Below, one piece after another: positions 42,843-51,539 of a DNA stretch of 64,000 bases; position 1 is the stretch's first letter, and each line of letters opens with the position of its first letter. The notes under the pieces were generated by a model. That model was not told the origin of the DNA and searched no databases. It worked only from the letters and a program-made list of their open reading frames with translations. The stretch comes from UBA7803 sp036381275 (lineage in GTDB: Bacteria > Pseudomonadota > Gammaproteobacteria > Pseudomonadales > Azotimanducaceae). The stretch is taken from positions 1 to 64,000 of the forward strand of contig DASVDC010000166.1 of assembly GCA_036381275.1 (NCBI GenBank), given 5' to 3'. The position numbers and the translations under genes were made by a program.

Positions 42843-43839
42843 GCACATTCGTAACGCCGTCGTCGCCGGCCTCCTGCTCGCCGGCGCGGCAGCGGTCGAG
42901 GCCACCGAGCTGAAGATCGCAACGCTGTCGCCGGAAGGCTCGAGCTGGATGGAGCTGTTGCGTGAAGGCGCCCGGGAGGTGCGCGAGCAGACCGACGGCC
43001 GGGTCACGTTCAAGTTCTATCCCGGCGGCGTGATGGGTGACGACAAGGCGGTGCTGCGCAAGATCCGGCTCGGTCAGCTCCACGGCGCCGTGCTCACCGC
43101 CGGCGGGATGGTGCAGACCTATCCGTCGATCCAGATCTACGGCCTGCCGCTGCTGTTCGAGTCGTACGAGGAGGTCGACCACGTGCGTGCGACCCTCGAT
43201 CCGCTGCTGCTCGAGGGCCTCGAGGAGCGCGGCTTCGTGTCCTTCGGCTTCGCCGAGGTCGGGTTCGCCTACGCAATGTCGAAGAATCCCGTCACCAGCG
43301 TCGCGGACGTTCAGGCGCAGAAGGTCTGGTCGCCGGACGGCGACCCCGGCTCGGCGCGCGCGCTCGAGAGTTTCGGCGTGAATCCGATTCCGCTCGCGAT
43401 CGCCGACGTGCTGAGCGGTCTGCAGACGGGGCTGATCAACGGCGTCGCGGTGCCGCCGGTCGCGGCCATCGCGCTGCAGTGGCACAACCAGCTCGACTAT
43501 CTGATGGACATGCCGCTGCTCTACGTGTACGGGTTGCTCGCGGTTGCCGAGCGACCGTTCGAGCGCTTGTCGGACGAGGACCAGGCGGTCGTACGCGAAG
43601 TGATGGCCGGCGTGGTCCAGAAGGTCAACGCGCGCGCCCGGCAGGATCAGCGCAGTGCGAAGCAGGCGTTGCTCGCTCAGGGCATCGAAACCACGCGGCC
43701 GTCGCCGACCGAAGTCGAAGAGTGGCGTAGCTACGCCCGCCGGGCGAATCGCGAGATGGTGGAGGAAGGCCTGGTCGCAGCGCCGCTGAAGCAGCGGCTG
43801 GACGAGCTGCTCGAGCAGTTCCGGGCCGGGCTTGATTGA
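42829..43839 (+). CDS. TRAP transporter substrate-binding protein (DctP family)
   Basis: This 336-residue periplasmic receptor has a Sec leader (NAVVAGLLLAGAAAVEA) followed by the DctP fold: ELKIATLSPEGSSWMELL, FKFYPGGVMGDDKAVLRKI near residue 62, and the conserved KVWSPDG substrate-arginine region near 160, here with Trp-Ser-Pro-Asp. The usual substrate-anchoring Arg of organic-acid receptors (K-x-R) is not seen at that spot, so the ligand may not be a simple dicarboxylate. This fits the TatT-type TRAP systems, which often carry other ligands. Confidence 0.87.
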   Translation: MSISEHIRNAVVAGLLLAGAAAVEATELKIATLSPEGSSWMELLREGAREVREQTDGRVTFKFYPGGVMGDDKAVLRKIRLGQLHGAVLTAGGMVQTYPSIQIYGLPLLFESYEEVDHVRATLDPLLLEGLEERGFVSFGFAEVGFAYAMSKNPVTSVADVQAQKVWSPDGDPGSARALESFGVNPIPLAIADVLSGLQTGLINGVAVPPVAAIALQWHNQLDYLMDMPLLYVYGLLAVAERPFERLSDEDQAVVREVMAGVVQKVNARARQDQRSAKQALLAQGIETTRPSPTEVEEWRSYARRANREMVEEGLVAAPLKQRLDELLEQFRAGLD

Positions 43840-44293
43840 GCGCACCGCCAGGCTGCTCCGGGCCGTGGAGAGCGGCCTGCTGGCGTTGCTGCTCGCCACC
43901 ATGATCTCGGTGGCGGCCTATCAGGTGATTGCGCGCAACCTGTTCGAGACGGGGCTCGTCTGGGGCGACGGCCTGGTGCGCGTGCTGGTGCTCTGGGTGA
44001 CGCTGCTCGGCGGCATGGTCGCATCGCGCAACGACGAGCACATCCGGATGGATCTGATCGCGCGCTTTCTCGAGCCGCACTGGAGCCGCCGGCTGCGTCG
44101 TGTGACCGCCGCGTTCACCGTGCTGATCTGCGCGCTGTTCGCCTGGCACAGCGCCCGGTTCGTCTGGATCGACTACGACGCCGGCGTGACCGCCTTCGCC
44201 GGGGTGCCGGCGTGGCTCTGCGAGTCGATCATGCCCATCGGCGCAGCGGTGATGGGGCTGCGCTACCTGCTGCACGTGATCGACCCGCCATGA
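43832..44293 (+). CDS. TRAP transporter small membrane subunit (DctQ family)
   Basis: This 153-residue protein has four hydrophobic segments and the DctQ-type AYQVIARNLFETGLVWGDGLVRVLVLWVTLLGG arrangement around residues 30-65. RNDEHIRMDLI follows. It begins with TTG at 43832, overlapping the DctP stop by eight bases, and its own stop overlaps the DctM start (ATGA). Confidence 0.87.
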   Translation: MIERTARLLRAVESGLLALLLATMISVAAYQVIARNLFETGLVWGDGLVRVLVLWVTLLGGMVASRNDEHIRMDLIARFLEPHWSRRLRRVTAAFTVLICALFAWHSARFVWIDYDAGVTAFAGVPAWLCESIMPIGAAVMGLRYLLHVIDPP

Positions 44294-45573
44294 TCTGGGC
44301 AGGCGTGATCCTGCTGATCGCCGCGCTGCTCGCCGGGGCGCCGCTGTTCGCCGTGTTGATGGGCGGCGCGATGCTCGGCTTCCTCGCCGCCGACATCGAT
44401 CTCGCGATCGTCGCGATCGAGGTCTACCGGATCGTCGACACGCCGCTCCTGGTGGCGCTGCCGCTCTTCACCTACGCGGGATATCTGCTGGCGGAGGCGC
44501 GCACCTCGGAACGCCTGGTGAACCTGGTGCTGGCGATCTTCGGCGGGCTGCCGAGCGGCCTCGCGCTGGTCGGCTTCGTCGCCTGCGCGGTGTTCACCGC
44601 GCTCACCGGTGCCTCGGGGGTCACCATCGTCGCGCTCGGCGCGCTGCTGCTGCCGGCGCTGGTCCGCTCCGGCTACGACGAACGCTTCAGCCTGGGACTC
44701 GTCACCACCTCCGGCAGCCTCGGGCTGCTGCTGGTGCCTTCGCTGCCGCTGATCCTGTACGGTGTGGTGGCGCAGCAGCTCGACGTCGGCGAGCCGTTCA
44801 CGATCTTCGATCTGTTTCTCGCGGGCATCCTGCCGACGCTGTTGATGCTGGCCCTGCTGGTGGTCTGGACGCTCTGGCGGCATCGCGGCGGTGTGGTGCC
44901 GCGCACGCCGTTCTCGTGGCCGCAGCTCGGATCGGCGCTCTGGGCGGCGCGCTGGGAATTGCCGCTGCCGTTCGTCGTGCTCGGCGGCATCTACAGCGGC
45001 GTCGTCGCGGTGTCGGAAGCGGCCGCCCTCACTGCCGTCTACGTGACCATCGCCGAGGTGCTGCTGTACCGGGAGGTGCGCTGGCGCGACCTGCCGCGGG
45101 TGATGGTGGACTCCATGGTGATGGTCGGCGGGATCCTGCTCGTGCTCGGCGTCGCGCTCGCGTTCACCAACTTTCTGGTGGACGCCGAGGTGCCGCAGCG
45201 TCTGTTCGAGCTGATCCAGGCGCGCATCCACGATCCGATCACGTTCCTGCTGCTGCTGAACGTGTTCCTGCTGATTCTCGGGGCGATGCTCGACATCTTC
45301 TCGGCGCTGGTGATCGTGGTGCCGCTGATCCTGCCGGTGGCGGTGGGGTACGGCGTGCATCCGGTGCACCTCGGCATCATCTTCCTCGCGAACATGCAGA
45401 TCGGCTACTTCACGCCGCCGGTGGGGATGAACCTGTTCATCGCGAGTTATCGGTTCAAGCGGCCGTTGCAGGATCTCTACTTGGCCAGTTGGCCGTTCAT
45501 GGTCGTCCTCCTCGCGGCGTTGGCTTTGATCACCTACGTTCCTTGGATCAGTCTGGCCTTCATCTCCGATTAG
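44290..45573 (+). CDS. TRAP transporter large permease (DctM family)
   Basis: This 427-residue permease has about twelve hydrophobic segments. LPLFTYAGYLLAEARTSERLV near residue 57 (the family LPLFxxxG motif), ASGVTIVALGALLLPALVRSGY near 104 and IFLANMQIGYFTPPVGMNLFI near 360 identify the DctM subunit. It uses a sodium or proton gradient together with DctQ and DctP. The gene ends with a four-base overlap with the convergent Rieske oxygenase gene. Confidence 0.9.
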   Translation: MIWAGVILLIAALLAGAPLFAVLMGGAMLGFLAADIDLAIVAIEVYRIVDTPLLVALPLFTYAGYLLAEARTSERLVNLVLAIFGGLPSGLALVGFVACAVFTALTGASGVTIVALGALLLPALVRSGYDERFSLGLVTTSGSLGLLLVPSLPLILYGVVAQQLDVGEPFTIFDLFLAGILPTLLMLALLVVWTLWRHRGGVVPRTPFSWPQLGSALWAARWELPLPFVVLGGIYSGVVAVSEAAALTAVYVTIAEVLLYREVRWRDLPRVMVDSMVMVGGILLVLGVALAFTNFLVDAEVPQRLFELIQARIHDPITFLLLLNVFLLILGAMLDIFSALVIVVPLILPVAVGYGVHPVHLGIIFLANMQIGYFTPPVGMNLFIASYRFKRPLQDLYLASWPFMVVLLAALALITYVPWISLAFISD

Positions 45574-46751
45574 AAGAAGGTTTCTCGTGAGGTAGTGCCG
45601 CCCGCCGGGTCGTTCTTCCAGCCACCGCTGTCCGGTGGATCCAGCATGCGCTCGGCCCAGAGCTGGTTGAGTTGCCAGATGGCTTTTTCGTAGCGGGAGA
45701 GGCGGCCCTGGGTGGTGAGGGGGGCGTGGAGGCCGCGCCAGGGGCCCGTGTTGGCGGGGATGTCTTCGAGGTGGATCGCGCGGGTGCTTTCGGTGAGCGC
45801 GGCGCGGGCGTGGTCGTCGAGGTGCGGCACGATCTCGCGGGGGAGCAGCAGATGGATGCGCAGGGTCATCCTGTCGTGGGCGGCGGGCAGGAGCTCGTAC
45901 CAGACGGCCAGGGTGCCGGAGGCGGCGAACAGGAACGTCGGGAAGATGCAGCCGGCGATCAGCTCGCGCTGCTGCTCGGGGGTGAGGCCGGGAAGCGGGC
46001 GCAGGGCTTGCGGCCCCGGTTCGTGCCGACCGGGCATGCGCAGCAGCGCCCAGGGCGCGCCCTTGTTGTCTTCGACGAACGAGTCCCTTGCCGGGTAGAG
46101 GCGCTGCAGGCTCTCGCGATGCGGGCCGATGTGGTGATAGGCCTCCATGAAGTTCTCGACCAGGATCTTCCAGTTCCAGGGGCTGTCGAACTCGGTCGTG
46201 GCGGCGACGGCGAGGTCGGCGAAGCGGTAGTTGCCGATCCGCGCCTGCAGGCCTGTCAGTCGTGGGACGAGGGGGCGGCACTCGGGGTCGAGGTTCACGA
46301 ACACGAAACCTTCCCAGATCTCGGTGCGGAGCGCCGGCAGACGGCAGGCGCCCGGCTCGAAGCCGTCGACGCCGTCCATCATCGGGGCGCTGCGCAGCCG
46401 GCCGTCGAGCTCGTAGGTCCAGTTGTGGTACGGGCAGACGAGGCGGGTCGCGTTGCCGCACCCTTCGACGAGCGGCATCGCCCGATGCAGGCAGATGCGC
46501 GACAGCGCGTGGATGCGTCCGTGCCGATCGCGGGTGAGGACGATGCGCTGGTCGAGCAGCTCGACGCAGCGGTAGTCGCCCGGATTCGGGAGCTGGTCGA
46601 CGCGGGCGACGCACAGCCACTCGCGGCGAAAGATCCGCGCGGCTTCTTCCCGGAACACCGCCGGCTCGGTGTAGGCGGCCGGCGGCAGCGTCCAGCTCCG
46701 CTCGAGCGGTGCGCGCAGCCGGGCGATCTGCTCCGGCGGGAAAAGGTCCAT
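45570..46751 (-). CDS. Rieske-type oxygenase alpha subunit
   Basis: This 393-residue ring-hydroxylating-type oxygenase has the Rieske [2Fe-2S] site CLHR...CPYHNW (C-x-H-x16-C-x2-H) near residues 82-104. The mononuclear iron site is ENFMEAYHHIGPH near 187. Members hydroxylate or demethylate aromatic acids, carnitine, choline and steroids. No ferredoxin or reductase gene is adjacent. The ATG at 46751 is used. A TetR regulator is divergent across 79 bases that contain a 20-base palindrome, and the TRAP operon is convergent, so the uptake system and oxygenase may serve the same compound. Confidence 0.87.
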   Translation of the reverse strand: MDLFPPEQIARLRAPLERSWTLPPAAYTEPAVFREEAARIFRREWLCVARVDQLPNPGDYRCVELLDQRIVLTRDRHGRIHALSRICLHRAMPLVEGCGNATRLVCPYHNWTYELDGRLRSAPMMDGVDGFEPGACRLPALRTEIWEGFVFVNLDPECRPLVPRLTGLQARIGNYRFADLAVAATTEFDSPWNWKILVENFMEAYHHIGPHRESLQRLYPARDSFVEDNKGAPWALLRMPGRHEPGPQALRPLPGLTPEQQRELIAGCIFPTFLFAASGTLAVWYELLPAAHDRMTLRIHLLLPREIVPHLDDHARAALTESTRAIHLEDIPANTGPWRGLHAPLTTQGRLSRYEKAIWQLNQLWAERMLDPPDSGGWKNDPAGGTTSRETFF

Positions 46752-46763
46752 CACCCTCTTCCT

Positions 46764-46783
46764 TCTATCGATCGATTGATAGA
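46764..46783. promoter_or_regulatory. TetR-operator-like palindrome
   Basis: TCTATCGATCGATTGATAGA is a 20-base inverted repeat with nine of ten positions matching. It lies 13 bases upstream of the oxygenase start codon and 47 bases upstream of the divergent TetR gene. AT-rich in a GC-rich region, it probably overlaps the promoter. Confidence 0.65.
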
Positions 46784-46830
46784 TATTAAGGATCGTCGAT
46801 GGCGCGTTTGTCAATGCGGGAGCGGATGGC

Positions 46831-47541
46831 ATGAATCGATCCGGTAGCGGTGCGGGACGTTCGGCCGGTGCCGAAGGGGGCGATCCGAGACCCCGGCGCG
46901 GCCGGGTGGGGCGGCCCCGGGCGGCCGGCCCGTCTTCGGGCGATCCGCGGGAGGAGATCCTCGCGGCCGCCCGGCGGCTGTTCCGGCAGAAGGGGTTCGC
47001 GGCGACCTCCACGCGGGAGATCGCGCGGCTCGCGGGGCTGCGCCAGCCGTCGCTGTTCCATCACTTCCCGAACAAGGAGGCGCTGCTGCGCGAAGTCGCC
47101 GTCGGGGCGGTGCAGCCGGTGCTGGCGTTCGTAGCGGCGGAGGCGCGCGAGCGCCGCCCGGCGGACGTCGCCCTGTACCGGTTGATCCGCTTCGACACCT
47201 GGCATCTTTGCACCAACCCGAACGCACTCGGCTCGCCGTTCAACCTGCCGGAGATGACCCGGGAACAGCTGCCGGAGTTCTGGACGCTGCGCGACCGGCT
47301 GGCGGGGGAGTACGAACGGCTGCTGCGCCGCGGCCGGCGCGAACGCCTGTTCGTGCTGGAGGACGTCCGCATGACCAGCCGGATGCTGTTCGCGCTCGGC
47401 GAGTCGGTGCTCGAGGTCGATCCGGACGAGCGGCAGCGGCGCGCGGCGAAGCTGGCGGCGGCCACCGCAAACCTCGCGCTGCGCGCGGTGCTGGCCGATC
47501 CGTCGCGGCTCGCGTCCGTTCGCCGGGAAGCCGGTCGCTGA
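46831..47541 (+). CDS. TetR-family regulator
   Basis: This 236-residue regulator has an arginine/glycine-rich, probably disordered N-terminus of about 40 residues. The TetR DNA-binding domain follows: EILAAARRLFRQKGFAATSTREIARLAGLRQPSLFHHFPNKEALL, residues about 42-90, split by helix turns. The C-terminal ligand domain is of no recognisable subgroup. It is divergent from the Rieske oxygenase and most likely represses it through the palindrome at 46764-46783. A REP arm starts five bases after its stop. Confidence 0.87.
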   Translation: MNRSGSGAGRSAGAEGGDPRPRRGRVGRPRAAGPSSGDPREEILAAARRLFRQKGFAATSTREIARLAGLRQPSLFHHFPNKEALLREVAVGAVQPVLAFVAAEARERRPADVALYRLIRFDTWHLCTNPNALGSPFNLPEMTREQLPEFWTLRDRLAGEYERLLRRGRRERLFVLEDVRMTSRMLFALGESVLEVDPDERQRRAAKLAAATANLALRAVLADPSRLASVRREAGR

Positions 47542-47545
47542 TCCT

Positions 47546-47570
47546 CTGGGAGCGGCCCGTGGCGGCGAAT
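47546..47570. repeat. REP left arm flanking repeat element B
   Basis: CTGGGAGCGGCCCGTGGCGG then CGAAT: a diverged left arm, 70 bases outside the left end of element B. Confidence 0.6.
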
Positions 47571-47640
47571 GCGGCCCGCGCCACGAAGGGGTCGTCAGTT
47601 TCGTCTCGTGGGACTCGCAGTCGGGACGGACCGGTCAATA

Positions 47641-48341
47641 GGTAACACCTGGACCGGGGCAGCCAGGTCACCGCCGACGCGACTCCCTCGTCCTCGGCGC
47701 CGAATCGCCCAGGCGCCCGCTCCGCGGCCGGCGCTTCCATCCCCTCGAACCACACCGCCGAGCTCGTCGGATCGAGCCGCACCTCGGGCGGCGCCTGCGG
47801 TGCCGCCCGTAGTAGTGGCCAGCCGATAATCCGCACGGCCACGGCCGGCTTTCCGCGCCCCTCGCGCCCATCGGCGAACGGAACATGGCCCGAATCAAAA
47901 CGCACCCCGCCGGGATCGAGTCGCGAACATCGCCCGAATCAAAGCGGTGATGTTCGGGGTACGGCGCCGGATCTCGATCGCCCGGGGCTCTATCATTGAT
48001 TCGGGCGATGTTCCGTCCCGATGTGGCCGAGGCGGATGGTGCCGTGGGAGATCACTCGTTGGCACCCATGCGCACCGCGCCGGCCGCACGCCGTCGCTGC
48101 GGCCGTTGTCGACAGCGTTCCCAGGGCATTGATTCGGGCGATGTTGCGGACCGTACGCGCCGGAAAACGCGCCGACTCATCGCCAGCCCAGCGCCCGCCG
48201 GCCGCTTCTTTACCATTTGGAACAGAGTGACCCATCGGAATCGAGCACCGGTGGACTCGAGCCGCCCGATCTCGAGGCCGACGTTCGTCCGGTAAACAGT
48301 CAGTCCGATCAGATGCGGAACACCTCTCTCCAGGTGTTACC
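47641..48341. mobile_element. 0.7-kb non-coding repeat element, copy B
   Basis: A 701-base stretch bounded by perfect 13-base inverted ends, GGTAACACCTGGA (47641-47653) and TCCAGGTGTTACC (48329-48341). Sequence similarity continues a little outside them (CGGACCGGTC left, GGCCGGTTCG right). It parallels copy A throughout. Forward ACATSGCCCGAATC motifs lie near 47882 and 47937, and inverted TTGATTCGGGCGATGTT at 47997 and 48130. A TTCTTTACCATTTGGAA block lies near 48208 and a shared CAGTCCGATCAGA near 48300. There is no plausible full gene. It fills the space between the TetR gene and the convergent GGDEF/EAL gene. Confidence 0.75.
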
Positions 48342-48361
48342 CATGTGGCCGGTTCGAACCG

Positions 48362-51300
48362 TCAGGAGACCGCTCCCACGGAACGCGGGGCGGTGGGGGC
48401 GGTGAGCAGGTCGGTGATGCTCTTCAGCGGCATCGGCCGGCCGAACAGGTAGCCCTGCGCGAAGTCGCAGGCCTGCTCGGTGAGGAACTCGAGCTGCGCC
48501 GGTGTCTCCACGCCCTCGGCGATCACCTGCATCCGCAGCCGGTGCGCCATCGCGATCACGGCGGCGGTGATTTCCATGTCGTCGCTGCACTGCGGGATGT
48601 CGGTGACGAACGTGCGATCGACCTTCACCGTGTCGATCGGGAACTTCTTCAGGTAGTTCAGCGACGAGTAGCCGGTGCCGAAGTCGTCGATCGCGAGCCG
48701 GATGCCGAGCCGGTGCAGGCGCTGGACGATCTCGGCCGCGCTCTCGACGTCCTCCATCAGCATGGTCTCGGTGATTTCGACCTCGAGCAGCTTCGGATCG
48801 AGGTGGGCGCGGCGCAGGCTCTGCCGGATCGCCTCCACCAGGTGCGGGTCGCGGAACTGCCGCGGCGAGATGTTGACCGCGATCACCAGCGGCGCGCCGT
48901 GCTGATCCGCCATCAGCCGGCCGGCAGCGCAGGCTTCCTGGATCACCCAGTTGCCGATCTCGACGATCGCGCCGGTGTCCTCCGCCACCCGGATGAACTC
49001 GTCGGGAGCGACGATGCCCCGCTCCGGGTGGTTCCAGCGCAGCAGGCATTCGACGCCGACGATGGCGTGATCGCTGAGGCGCACGGTCGGCTGGAAGTAC
49101 AGCTCGAACTCGCTGTGCTCGAGCGCGCGGCGCAGCTCGTACTCGGTGCGCAGCCGCTGCACCGCGTTGGTGTTGAGCTCCTGGCTGAAGAACTGGTAGT
49201 TGTTCCGGCCCTTCTCCTTGGCCCGGTACATCGCGAGGTCGGCGTTCTTGGTGAGCGCGTTCGGATCGGTGCCGTCGTCCGGAATCACGGTGATGCCGAT
49301 GCTCGTCGTGATCACGAGCTGATGCCCGGAGACGGTGATCGGGCGCTCCAGCGCGCGCAGGATCTTCTCCGCCACCGCCGCGGCGTCGTTCGCGCTGTCG
49401 ACGTCGAAGAGCAGGATCGTGAACTCGTCGCCGCCCGGACGTCCGACCGTGTCTTCCTTGCGTACACAGGCGAGCAGGCGCGCAGCGACTTCCCGCAGCA
49501 GCGCATCGCCCGATTCGTGGCCGAGCGTGTCGTTGACCCGCTTGAACTGATCGAGATCGAGGTACAAGAGCGCCGAGCGCAGGCCGTGCCGGCGGCAGTG
49601 CTCCACCGCCTGCTGCAGCCGGTCGTGGAACAGCCGGCGGTTCGCGAGCTCGGTGAGCGTGTCGTAGAAGGCCAGCCGCTCCATGCGCCGCTGACTGGAT
49701 TTCATCTCCGTGATGTCGGCGATCTGCATGATGCTGTAGAGCGGCTCGCCCTCCGCCGAGAGCTGGAGCACCAGATGGCAGTTCGTCCAGATCTCCAGAC
49801 CGTCCGCGCAGAGCATGCGCCGCTCGGTGCGGATCGTGGTCTCGCTGCCGCGCGCGAGCCGTTCGAGCTGCTCCTTCAGATCCGGGCGCTCGTCGGGCGG
49901 CACCAGACGCGAGACGTGCACGTTGTCGAGCGACCGGTCGGGGTAGCGCAGGAGCTCCGTGGCGAAGCGGTTCGCCTGGAAGATGTGCCCCTGCGGATCG
50001 AGCAGCAGGATGCCGATCGGCGCATTCTCGAACGCGCCGCGAAAGCGCGCTTCGCTGCGGCGGAGCTGCTCCTGCGCGTGGCGCAGCGCGGTGATGTCCT
50101 TGATGATGCACAAGAGCGCCGGCTCACTGTCGATGTCCGTCGCGGCGCCGCTGATCAGCACCGTGAACTCCCGGCCCCGGGCGCTGCGCAGCCGCATCTC
50201 CAGGTTCGACACCCGCCCTTCCCGCGCGAGGGTATCGGCGAAGCGGCGCAAGTCCGCGGGGTCGGCCAGCCGCTCGAGGTCCCACAGCGGATGGCCGACG
50301 ACTTCGTCGCGGTTCGTCGCCGAACCCCTCAGGAACGCCGGGTTCACGTCGAGAATCGTGAGGTCGGCGCGCCGCAGCACGAGGATGCCGTCGGGGCTGT
50401 GGGTGAACACCTGGGTGAAACGCTCTTCGCTTCGCCGCGCTGCGAGCTCGGCGTCGACCCGCTTGGAAATGTCCCGGGCGACCGTGAGCACGCAGATCTC
50501 GCCGCCGAGCTCGATGAAGCGCATCGACAGCTCCACCGGCACGCGGCGGCCGTCCCGGTGGGCGAACCAGACCTCGGCATCGGTGATCTGGCGCCGCCGG
50601 ACGAACTCCGCGATCAGCGTCTTGCGCTCCGCCGGATCGGTCCAGAGATCGAGCTCGCTGCTGACCCGACCGATCGCCTCTTCCCGGGTATGGCCGAGCA
50701 GCCGCGTGAAGCTGGCGTTGAAGTCGAGGATCGTGCCGTCCCGGAAGCGGACGATCACGATCGCGTCCGGGCTGGAGTGGAAGATGCGCGAGAATCGGTC
50801 GTCGCTCGGCGCCGCTGCGGGCGACAGCCGAGGGCGCTCCTCGACGGCGCCGGTGATGCGGAGCGCCCCGTCGGCGGCGGCCGTGACCACCAGCCGCAGC
50901 GGCGGTGTCGAGGCCGCGGGCCGTCCGGGATCGTGCCGCTGCAGCCGCAGCTTCGGCAGCGCCATCGGGGTGCCGGGAGTCGCCCGGGCGGCCCGCACCG
51001 CTTCCACCATCACGCCGCGGACTCGGGACGGCAGCAGCTCGAGCAGGCTGACGCCGGCAAGGCGTCCGGGATCGGCCGCCAGCACGTTGGCGGACGCCCC
51101 GGAACAGCCGGTGATCCGTGAGTGGGAATCGAGCTCGAGCACCAGGGGCCGCGCCGTCTCCGGCTCATCGGCGGATGCCGAGCCGGGTGCCGGCGGCGGC
51201 GCGGGTTGCGGCGATGGCGCCGGCTGCAGCGGCACATCGGCCACGGTCGGCGCAATGCCGCAGGTCCGCTGCCGCCGGCGGCTGCCCCGCGCGAATTGCC

Positions 51301-51472
51301 AGAGCAGCCAGGCCCCCGCGGTCGCGAGCACCGGCAGCGTCAGCATGTCCACCGGGACGGAGGCGCCGGTGTGGGGCAGCGCGACCGGCTCGTCGCCGCC
51401 GACCCAACGAGCGAGCGCCGCGGCCGCCATCAGCATCGCCACCCATTGGGGCCGCGCCTGGAATTGCTTCAT
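48362..51472 (-). CDS. Membrane PAS-GGDEF-EAL cyclic-di-GMP protein
   Basis: This 1036-residue signalling protein begins with two hydrophobic segments (VAMLMAAAALARWVG and MLTLPVLATAGAWLLWQFA). Three to four PAS domains follow at about residues 115-590 (one starts FSRIFHSSPDAIVIV). The GGDEF domain has the intact active site GRPGGDEF and the inhibitory RKED five residues before it. The EAL domain has ECLLRW in place of EALLRW, but its other motifs (NISPRQF, EITETML, DDFGTGYSS, IAEGVETP) are intact. It probably makes and breaks cyclic di-GMP. Its last codons (SVGAVS, stop) are read from a REP arm. Divergent from yjbQ. Confidence 0.9.
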   Translation of the reverse strand: MKQFQARPQWVAMLMAAAALARWVGGDEPVALPHTGASVPVDMLTLPVLATAGAWLLWQFARGSRRRQRTCGIAPTVADVPLQPAPSPQPAPPPAPGSASADEPETARPLVLELDSHSRITGCSGASANVLAADPGRLAGVSLLELLPSRVRGVMVEAVRAARATPGTPMALPKLRLQRHDPGRPAASTPPLRLVVTAAADGALRITGAVEERPRLSPAAAPSDDRFSRIFHSSPDAIVIVRFRDGTILDFNASFTRLLGHTREEAIGRVSSELDLWTDPAERKTLIAEFVRRRQITDAEVWFAHRDGRRVPVELSMRFIELGGEICVLTVARDISKRVDAELAARRSEERFTQVFTHSPDGILVLRRADLTILDVNPAFLRGSATNRDEVVGHPLWDLERLADPADLRRFADTLAREGRVSNLEMRLRSARGREFTVLISGAATDIDSEPALLCIIKDITALRHAQEQLRRSEARFRGAFENAPIGILLLDPQGHIFQANRFATELLRYPDRSLDNVHVSRLVPPDERPDLKEQLERLARGSETTIRTERRMLCADGLEIWTNCHLVLQLSAEGEPLYSIMQIADITEMKSSQRRMERLAFYDTLTELANRRLFHDRLQQAVEHCRRHGLRSALLYLDLDQFKRVNDTLGHESGDALLREVAARLLACVRKEDTVGRPGGDEFTILLFDVDSANDAAAVAEKILRALERPITVSGHQLVITTSIGITVIPDDGTDPNALTKNADLAMYRAKEKGRNNYQFFSQELNTNAVQRLRTEYELRRALEHSEFELYFQPTVRLSDHAIVGVECLLRWNHPERGIVAPDEFIRVAEDTGAIVEIGNWVIQEACAAGRLMADQHGAPLVIAVNISPRQFRDPHLVEAIRQSLRRAHLDPKLLEVEITETMLMEDVESAAEIVQRLHRLGIRLAIDDFGTGYSSLNYLKKFPIDTVKVDRTFVTDIPQCSDDMEITAAVIAMAHRLRMQVIAEGVETPAQLEFLTEQACDFAQGYLFGRPMPLKSITDLLTAPTAPRSVGAVS
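48366..48379. repeat. REP right-arm end forming the stop of the GGDEF/EAL gene
   Basis: GAGACCGCTCCCAC is the outer end of a right REP arm. It lies 24 bases after element B and within the final codons of the GGDEF/EAL gene on the minus strand. Confidence 0.6.
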
Positions 51473-51539
51473 CGTCCTGTGGTTGTCTCTGTCGCGCGGC
51501 GGTGGCTATGCTGATCGCATCGCCTGCACGAAGTCGTCC

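Noticed and set aside
45672..46847. 391-codon plus-strand frame over the Rieske oxygenase
   Set aside because: The minus-strand product has intact Rieske and mononuclear-iron motifs; the plus frame has none.
47993..48235. Minus-strand 80-codon frame inside element B (WAGDES...RNIARI) as a gene
   Set aside because: About 50 codons are shared with element A, but many changes are non-conservative and downstream indels shift the frame. There is no good start or ribosome-binding site.
51340..51400. LPHTG followed by a hydrophobic segment and basic residues near the N-terminus of the GGDEF/EAL protein, resembling a sortase signal
   Set aside because: Sorting signals are C-terminal and this one is followed by 950 residues of cytoplasmic domains. 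It is most likely a chance match in a membrane anchor.
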